DNA of 64,000 bases, taken from contig NW_022098026.1 in NCBI RefSeq assembly GCF_002288925.2, positions 22,958,733-23,022,732 on the forward strand. Reading direction: 5' to 3'. Within the stretch, counting starts at the first letter, position 1, and every line of letters begins with the position of its first letter. This stretch comes from Delphinapterus leucas (Eukaryota; Chordata; Mammalia; Artiodactyla; Monodontidae). Both the position numbers and the translations under genes were made by a program. Positions 57,262-64,000 of this stretch are shown in pieces. A model generated the notes under the pieces. The model saw only the letters and a list, made by a program, of their open reading frames with translations. It did no database searches and was not told the origin of the DNA.

Positions 57262-59190
57262 ATAGCAGTATACTATGGAAATATAATTGACACACAATAT
57301 TATGTTAGTTTCAAGTGTACAACATAGGGATTCAGCAGTTTTACATACATTATGAATTGATCACGGCAAGTCTAGTAACCAGCTGTCACCAAAGTTATTG
57401 TGATATTATTGACTAAATTCCCTATGTTGTACATTACATCCACATGTATTATTGGTTTTATAATTGGAAGTTTGTACCTCTTAATCCCCTTCACCTTTTT
57501 TGCTCAACTCCCCCTCCCCTCCCCTTTGGTGACCAGAAATTTGTTCTCTGCATCTGTGAGCCTGTGTCTGTTTTGTTTTGTTTGTTCATTTGTTTTGTTT
57601 CTTAAATTCCACATGTGAGTGAGATCCTGTAGTATTTTTCTTTCTCTGCCTGACTTATTTTACTTAGCATAATACCCTCCAGGTCCACCCATATTGTCTC
57701 AAATGGCAAGATTACATTCTTTTTATGGCTGAGTAATATTCCACTATATGTGCATGTATATGTATGAATGTGTGCATGCATGTGTGTATGTATAACAAAT
57801 CTTCTTTATCCTTTCATCTATCAGTGGGCATTTAGGTTTCTTCCATATGTTGGCTACTGTAGATAATACTGCAATGAGCCTAAGGGTGCATATATCTTTT
57901 CAAATTAGTGGTTTTGTTTTCTTCAGGTAAATACCCAGAATTGGAATTGTTAGGTCATACAGTAGTTCTATTTTTAATTTTTTGAGGAGCCTCCATACTG
58001 TTTTCCATATAGCCGCACAAATATACCATCCCAGCAATAGTGCACAAAAGTTCCCTTTTCTCCACATCCTCCCCAACACTTGTTATTTGTTATCTATTTG
58101 ATGATGGCCATTCTGACAGGCGTGAGATGATATCTCACTGTGGTTTTGATTTGCACTTCCTTGATGGTTGGTAACGTTGAGCATCTTTTCATGTGTCTGT
58201 TGCCATCTGTATGCCTTCTCTGGAAAAATGTCTACTCAGATCCTCTTATTTTTTAATTAGATTTTTTATATTAAGTTTTGTGTGTTCTTTATATATTTTG
58301 GACATTAACCCCTTATTGGACATAGTATTTGCAAATATCTTTTCCATTCAGTAGGGAAAGATTTCATTTTAATTTTGTTGATGGTTTCCTTTGCTGTGCA
58401 GGAGATTTTTAGTTTATTTTTAAATTTTTATTTATTTTTACTTTTGGTGCCCTTGCCTGAGGAGACAGATCCAAAAAAATATCGCTAGCACCAGTGTCAA
58501 AGAGTGTACTGCTTACGTTTTCTTCTAGGAGTTTTATGGTTTCAGGTCTTACAGTTTAGCCTATAATCAATTTTGAGGGTTTTTTGTATATGCTATAACA
58601 AAGTAGTCCAGCTTAATTCTTTTGCTTGTAGCTATCCAGTTTTCCCAACACCATTTATTGGACAGTCTCTTTTCCCCACTGTATACCCTTGGCTCCCCTG
58701 TCATAAATTAATTGACCATATGTACATGGGTTTATTTCTGAGCTCTCTATTCTGTTCCATTGATCTATGTGCCAGTTTTTGTGCCAGGACCATACAGTTT
58801 TGATTATTATAACTTTATAGTATAGTTTGAAATCAGGGAGCATGACACCTCCAGCTTTGTTCTTCTTTCTCAGACTGCTTTGGCTATTCAAGTTCTGTGA
58901 TTCCATAAATTTTAGGGTTATTTGTTCCAGTTCTGTGGAATATGCCATTGGTATTTTGATAGGAATTACATTGAATCTGTAGATCGCTTTGGTTAGTATT
59001 CTCCCAATCCATGAGCATGGTACATCTTTCCATTTATTTGTGTTGTCTTCAATTTCTTTCATTAGTGTCTTATAGTTGTCAGATTACAGTTCTTTCACCT
59101 CCTTGGTTAAATTTACTCCTAGGTATTTTATTCTTTTTGATGCATTTATAAATGGGATGGTTTCCTTAATTTCTCTTTCTGATCTTTTCC
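57262..59190 (-). mobile_element. L1MA-like LINE, 1.9 kb, antisense
   Basis: Starts at the 3' end (ggaaatataattgacacac) and passes gtgtacaacatagggattc, tggctgagtaatattcc, ttgatttgcacttccttgatg and tttcctttgctgtgcagg. It ends in ORF2 at gatgcatttataaatggg and ttaatttctctttctga. It holds TGTGCA-type and TTTTG simple expansions. It is 5' truncated inside ORF2 and has several stops. Confidence 0.92.
58655..59062 (-). pseudogene. L1 ORF2 fragment (post-RT region)
   Basis: These 135 codons on the minus strand match the segment after the L1 reverse transcriptase core: [21 protein letters not shown], a short deletion, then [13 protein letters not shown] and [16 protein letters not shown]. It continues to a frame that ends near the 3' side. 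Remnant only. Confidence 0.88.
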
Positions 59191-59344
59191 CACTTTCTCC
59201 CTCTTTTAAGTTGTTTCATACATCTAATATTGTTATACTTCCTTTATCACAGTGTGCATTTTATCCTTATACCCAGCTAAGTAAATCATTTTGTAGTTTA
59301 CATACATCAAGGCTTAGTCTTCTTGCTTGTTGTAAAGTTCTACA
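59191..59344. other. Unassigned gap between two L1 relics
   Basis: Short AT-rich piece, no assignment. Confidence 0.35.
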
Positions 59345-60181
59345 GGTTATAACAGTTGTATAGTATCATGAATCCATTGTTACAGGATCATACAAAATAG
59401 TTTCTCTGTCCTAAACATTCCCCTGTGTTTCACCTATTCAATACTCTTTCCCAAATTACTAGCAGGATTTCTACTGTTTCTATAGTTTTACCTTTTCTAG
59501 AATGTCATATAGATGGAATCATATAATTATGCACTTTTTCAGACTGGCTTATGTCACTTAGCAATATCCATGTCTTTTCATAGCTTGTTAACACATTCAT
59601 TTTCATTACTGAATAATATTCCATTGTATGAATATGCCACGGTTTATCTACTCACTCATTTAAGGACTTCCTTGTTGCTTCCAGTTTTTTGGGGGTGATT
59701 GTTAACACAGCACAAATAAATATTTGCACGCAGGTTTTTGTGTGGACATTAGTTTTCAAATCAGTTGTGTAAATATCTAGGAGTACTATTTCTAGGTTGT
59801 ATGGGAAGACAATGTTTAGCTTTGTAGGAAACTGCCAAAATGTCTTCCAAAGTGGCAGTGTCATTTTGCATTCTCATCAGCAATGCATGAGAATTTCTGT
59901 TGCTCCATATCTTCACCAGCAAATTAGTATTATCAAGTTTTCTCTTAACCTTAGCCATTCTAGTAGATGTGTAGTGGTATCTCATCATTGTTTTAATTTT
60001 TATTTATGCAATTAAAAATAATATTGATCATTTTTTCATATGTTATTTGTCTTCTGTATATCTCCTTTGGTGAAGTGCTTATTCAGATTTTTTTTGCCCA
60101 TTTTTAACTGGGTTGTTTGTTTTCTTATTGTTGAGTTTTGAGAGTTCTTTGTATTTTAGGAATACAAATCCTTTACCAAAT

Positions 60182-60393
60182 TTTTTTTTTCTTATTTTTT
60201 TTGTGGTATACGGGCCTCTCACTGCTGTGGCATCTCCCATGCGGAGCACAGGTTCCAGATGCGCAGGCCTAGCGGTCACGGCCCACAGGCCCAGCTGCTC
60301 CGCGGCACGTGGGATCCTCCCGGACCGGGGCACGAACCTGTATCCCCTGCATCAGCAGGTGGACCCTCAACCACTAAGCCACCAGGGAAGCCC
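60182..60393 (-). mobile_element. CHR-type SINE, antisense
   Basis: T-rich tail, gtggtatacgggcctctcac, body and head ending ccaccagggaagccc. Flanks accaaat (60175-60181) and accagat (60394-60400) form a short duplication with one mismatch. Confidence 0.95.
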
Positions 60394-60500
60394 ACCAGAT
60401 ATGTTTTGAAAAAAATTTTTCCAAGTCTGGGGCTTGCCTTTTCATCCTGTTAACGATGTCTTTCACAGAAGAGAATTTAAAAATTTTTTAATGTGATATA

Positions 60501-60957
60501 TATTACGGGTTGAATTGTCTTCCCTCAGAATATATGCCCAAGTTCTAACCCCCACCATCTATGAATGTGACCCTATTTAGAAATAGGTTTCCTTCATACA
60601 TAGTCAAGTTGAGATGAGGTCATACTGGATTAGGGTGGGCTCTAAATACGACTGGTATCTTTATGAGAAAAAAGAGAGCGAAATTTGAACACATACACAA
60701 TGAAGAAAGCCTTTTGATGATGGAGGCAGAGATCAGAGTAAAGCATCTACAAGCTAAGACAACAAGGGGTGCCAGTAGCTACCAGAAGCTAGGGCTGAAG
60801 CAAGGATGCCTCCCTAGAGCCTTCAGAAGGAGCATGCATCTGCCAACACCTTAATTTTCGACTTCTAGCCTCCAGAAATGTGAGAAAATAAATTGCTGTT
60901 ATTTTAAGACTCTTGGTTTGTATTACTTTGTTATGGTAGCCCTGGTAAACTAATACA
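60501..60957 (+). mobile_element. MLT1-like MaLR LTR, sense
   Basis: Begins as a worn TG end (tattacgggttgaattg), passes agttctaacccccacc, gagatgaggtcatac, gggtgggctctaaat, ttcgacttctagcctccag and gagaaaataaattgctgtt, and ends ggtaaactaatacA. The aataaa signal is intact. This is a non-coding ERVL-MaLR LTR. Confidence 0.9.
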
Positions 60958-61091
60958 GTCCAACTTTTCATTTTTGTTTCCTTCAAGGATCATGCTTTTG
61001 GTGCTGTATCTAAAAACTCATCACCAAATCCAATGTAACCTAGATTTTCTAGAACTTTTAGAGCTTTTCATTTTACATTTACATACATATC

Positions 61092-61299
61092 TTTTTTTTT
61101 TTTTTTTGCGTTACGCGGGCCTCTCACTGTTGTGGCCTCTCCCGTTGTGGAGCACAGGCTCCGGACGCGCAGGCTCAGCAGCTATGGCTCACGGGCCCGG
61201 CCACTCCACAGCATGTGGGATCCTCCTTGACCGGGGCACGAACCTGCATCCCTGGCATCAGCAGGCGGACTCCCAACCACTGCGCCACCAGGGAAGCCC
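61092..61299 (-). mobile_element. CHR-type SINE, antisense
   Basis: A poly(T) of 16, then gcgttacgcgggcctctcac, body and head ending gccaccagggaagccc. Flanking acatatct and acatgatct may be a decayed duplication. Confidence 0.95.
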
Positions 61300-61577
61300 T
61301 ACATGATCTATTTTGAGTTAATTTTATGAAAGGTGCAAGGTGTGTGTCTAGGTTCAATATTTTGTATGTGGACATACAATTTTTCCAACACTATTTGTTG
61401 AAATGACTATCCTTTCTCAATTGAATTGCCTTTGTACCTTCGTCAAAACTCTCTAAACTATATTTGCTTGGGTCTAAACTACACTTTTTAATACTTGCTT
61501 ATTTTCCATACATGATATAATCCATTAAATTCTTTCATAATTTTTTTATGTTTGCAACAGAAGATTTTATTGCTCTT

Positions 61578-61613
61578 CCTTTCCTCTAGATCATTCCTTT
61601 CCTCTAGATCATT
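61578..61613. repeat. 18-bp perfect tandem duplication
   Basis: The unit cctttcctctagatcatt occurs twice head to tail. Confidence 0.97.
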
Positions 61614-62639
61614 CATCAAAAAGAAGAGCTTCAATTCCTCTAGGCACTACACAAAAATGGTGGTATAAATTTCTTGCATCAACTGAAAATGATTCATAAT
61701 CATTTTCTCATTTGTACCTTCAGGCATTGAAGAAGATAAACTCTCCTTTGGAGTTAGAGATTTAGAAAAATACATACTATGAAGTTTTAAATATTGGGAT
61801 GTGTGCTTTCTATATCAGCTGTGGAGGAATTTTGCAATAGGGAGAAATGAGAAAAGAGAAGAATTTATTATGAAATATGAGGTCCTGCTCTATAGGATGA
61901 ATCATCTTATGACCTCATGAAAATGCAGTAGTAACAGAACACTCCTCTTCCCCCTCCACGCCCTGACACACAAACCACTGTGAGCCACACAAATGTTATA
62001 AAGCAAGGTTCAGAAGGATAAGGACTTCATCTTTTTTGGTGACTGTTGTATTCCTTACTCTAAGCACAAAGTCACACAAAAGATGAAGTTATTAGCTTGA
62101 ATAAGCTAAAATAAATTGGGTGGACCAATTTGTCCACCCAATATTGATGGACCAAGGGCTGAATCTGGGTCACAGGTGTGTTTCACGTGTCTAACACTTA
62201 AAAAGTTAAAAAAAATAGTATTTTTTAAAAAAAGAGAATTAGTTTCCAACATTTTAACTGGGAATGATTCTTATAAAAATCCGGATTTCAGTCTTAGCTT
62301 GACAAAATTCAAAATATTTAGCAACACTGAGCCTTTATTCCCATTGAAACTGTACCGAACATTTGTCCTCCATTTGGAGAGGGCAGGTGGTCTACAGTTT
62401 GCCACAAATCTCACCTCTCCTACTTGTCAAACACATGGCCAGATTTAATAATTTATCTTATCTGCCGGATTCTCATAAACATAATTGAGTTTTCAACCCT
62501 TTTTACATAGACTTGAGTGTCTCACTATTTACAGAGATTTCTAGGAGATTGGGAGAACAAACAAATTCTCTCATAATAGTTTTCATAGTAAGAAAATGTC
62601 ATTTGTTGAAAATTAGAGCTATGCCAGGTCATGCTGTAT
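61614..62639. other. Unassigned stretch
   Basis: A small repeated word near 62118-62145 (ggtggaccaatttgtccaccc) forms a perfect-looking short hairpin. No gene; a 110-codon frame here shows no domain. Confidence 0.4.
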
Positions 62640-62830
62640 ACTTTATGCTAACTACTTGGCATGAAATATATGCTTTATTCTTGACAAAAATCCTAGGTAG
62701 TAGCTACAGTTGTTCCTTTTTATAGCTGAGAGCTAATCGTCTTGCTCAAAGGCATACCAAGTATAAGGCAGAAGAGGGAGAGAATCTCAAATCTGAACTC
62801 ATAACCATCTCACTATGATTTGAACTACCT
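62640..62830 (-). mobile_element. MIR SINE fragment, antisense
   Basis: Words actttatgctaactacttggc, tcctaggtagtagctacag, tttttatagctgagagc and aatctgaactcataacc follow antisense MIR order. Diverged. Confidence 0.7.
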
Positions 62831-62899
62831 TGTCAGCCCCTTGAGAGCAGGATGAATTCATTCCTGGCGACTTGTGGTCATTCACATTCATTTTATTTT

Positions 62900-63720
62900 A
62901 ATTTAATCAATTTTAATTTTATAATTTGATGAGTTTTCACAACATATCCAGCCATGTAACCACCAACACATGGTATAGAACATTTTAGTTACCCCCAAAT
63001 TTCCACGCTACGCCTTTGCAGTTAATTCCTACCATCCCACCTGGCCCTAAGCAACCATTTATCTGCTCTTTATCCCCTAATTTTGTACAGTACACAATCT
63101 AATACACATGAAATCATAAAATATGCAATCTTTTATGGATGACCCTTCCATTTTCACATATTTTTGAAATTCTTCCAGGTTGTTGAATGTTAGTAGTAGT
63201 TCGTTTCTTTTTTTCTGAATAGCATTATTTCCTATGGACATAACCACAGTTTATTCACCCATTCACAAATTTGGCAGATACTGGCTTTTAAAATAAATTT
63301 TGGCTATAATGAATAAAGCTGTCATGAAGATTCAAACACAAGTCTTTTGTTAACAATGTTTTGATTTCTACTGTTTTCATTAATTAATAAATGAATCAGA
63401 AGGTAAATATTTAACTTTGAAAGAAACTGACAAATTGTATGCCAAAGTGGGTGTACTACTTTACATTCCAAGTCACAGTTCATGAGATTTCCAGTTATTC
63501 CATGTACTTTCCAAGATTTGGTATTGTCTTCTGAATGGTAACAATTATAGAGTGTGCTTAGTACTAGCTATAGTGATTTTAATTTAAATTTCACAAATCT
63601 CTAGTGATGTTGAGTGTTTTCTTCATGTGCTTATTTGCCATCAGTATATTCTCTTTTCTGAAGATTCTCTTGAAATTTTTGCCCGTTTAAACCCCTCTTG
63701 TTATTGAATCAAAAAGCCTC
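62900..63720 (-). mobile_element. Ancient L1M/HAL1-type LINE, antisense
   Basis: Words gagttttcacaacatatcc, ccatgtaaccaccaacac, cacagtttattcacccattc, tatgccaaagtgggtgtac, catgagatttccagttattcc and gatgttgagtgttttcttcatgtg match an old antisense L1-like element. No open frame. Confidence 0.75.
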
Positions 63721-63767
63721 TTTATAAATTCCACATTCATTCTTAGTGTTCTGGTGTGAGTGTAATG

Positions 63768-63980
63768 AAAAGTCTAGACAGATTCAAAACGACTTTACTG
63801 CATACTAGCTCTGCAACCTTGGCACGTCCTTTAACCCCTTGCTTTACTTACATGTACAATGTTGAGAGTAAATAGTAACCTTACTGCTTGCCATGAATAT
63901 TCAAGAAAACGTAGTTAAAGCTTGTATACATTTCTTGCTACCAAGTCAATGCTCAATCTGTGGTCACTGTTGTTCTTAAA
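63768..63980 (+). mobile_element. MIR SINE, sense
   Basis: Words agattcaaaacgactttactgc, actagctctgcaaccttggcacg and gtacaatgttgagagtaaatag follow sense MIR order. The 3' part is worn. Confidence 0.75.
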
Positions 63981-64000
63981 TATATGTCACAGAGAAGTAT

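Larger units (their letters stand above)
59345..61500 (-). mobile_element. Ancient L1M LINE, antisense, with three insertions
   Basis: Runs through gaatgtcatatagatggaatc, tgaataatattccattg, ggtttttgtgtggacattag, aaactgccaaaatgtcttcc, gtgtagtggtatctcat, ttaactgggttgtttg, tctttcacagaagagaa, ggatcatgcttttggtg, attttgagttaatttt and caacactatttgttgaaa in order. Same family as 19310-19765. Two SINEs and one LTR interrupt it without loss of order. Confidence 0.9.

Noticed and set aside
1..64000. CRISPR arrays, operons, prophage or bacterial islands
   Set aside because: The sequence is mammalian. Repeated words are explained by SINE, L1, LTR and microsatellite copies, with no regular spacer arrangement.

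Overview
This window is vertebrate nuclear DNA, and the repeat content points to a cetacean (whale, dolphin or porpoise). Eight copies of a tRNA-derived SINE of about 200 bp carry the CHR-type head (ggcttccctggtggc) and a GC-rich body ending in an A tail. A related CHR-1-like copy is also present. The young L1 elements have a 5' UTR and 3' end of the kind I associate with cetacean L1. I saw no BovB, no ruminant Bov-tA, no pig PRE-1 and no primate Alu. The species assignment comes from recognising repeat families by eye and is not a database result.

No host protein-coding gene, exon, RNA gene or CpG-island promoter could be supported on either strand. Every long reading frame that can be explained lies in a retrotransposon (L1 ORF1 and ORF2 relics) or is a translation artefact of a SINE or microsatellite. 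The region therefore reads as intergenic or deep intronic DNA.

Layout. 1-3103: 3' half of a young sense L1, cut by the window edge. 3104-18300: mostly old sequence with MIR, L2, MER5A-like and L1M relics, a long TA microsatellite, a tiny L1 tail and a poly(A)-only insertion. 18300-31000: several CHR SINEs, an ERV1-type LTR interrupted by an L1, an old L1M, and three L1 3' ends in a row. 31000-43300: MIRs, MLT1-like LTRs, a 5'-inverted (twin-primed) L1 and a complete solo LTR with a 4-bp target duplication. 43622-51119: an essentially full-length but dead L1 of 7.5 kb, with 5' UTR, ORF1, ORF2, 3' UTR and poly(A), carrying a CHR SINE inside ORF2. 51137-54330: unique sequence with MIRs. 54560-55810: a four-layer nest, SINE beside L1, in Tigger1, in MIR. 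56010-63720: a long run of antisense L1 relics of different ages, with two more SINEs and an MLT1 LTR inserted.

The elements work together only as a record of insertion. L1 reverse transcriptase and endonuclease explain the A tails and the 9-17 bp target-site duplications of the L1 and SINE copies. The nesting gives a relative order: MIR and L2 first, then Tigger1, MLT1 and old L1M, then L1MA-like copies and ERV1 LTRs, then young L1, then CHR SINEs. I found no previously undescribed molecular system. The most informative points are the nested stack at 54.6-55.8 kb, the twin-primed L1, the poly(A)-only insertion and the full-length L1 with a YY1-like site at its 5' end.
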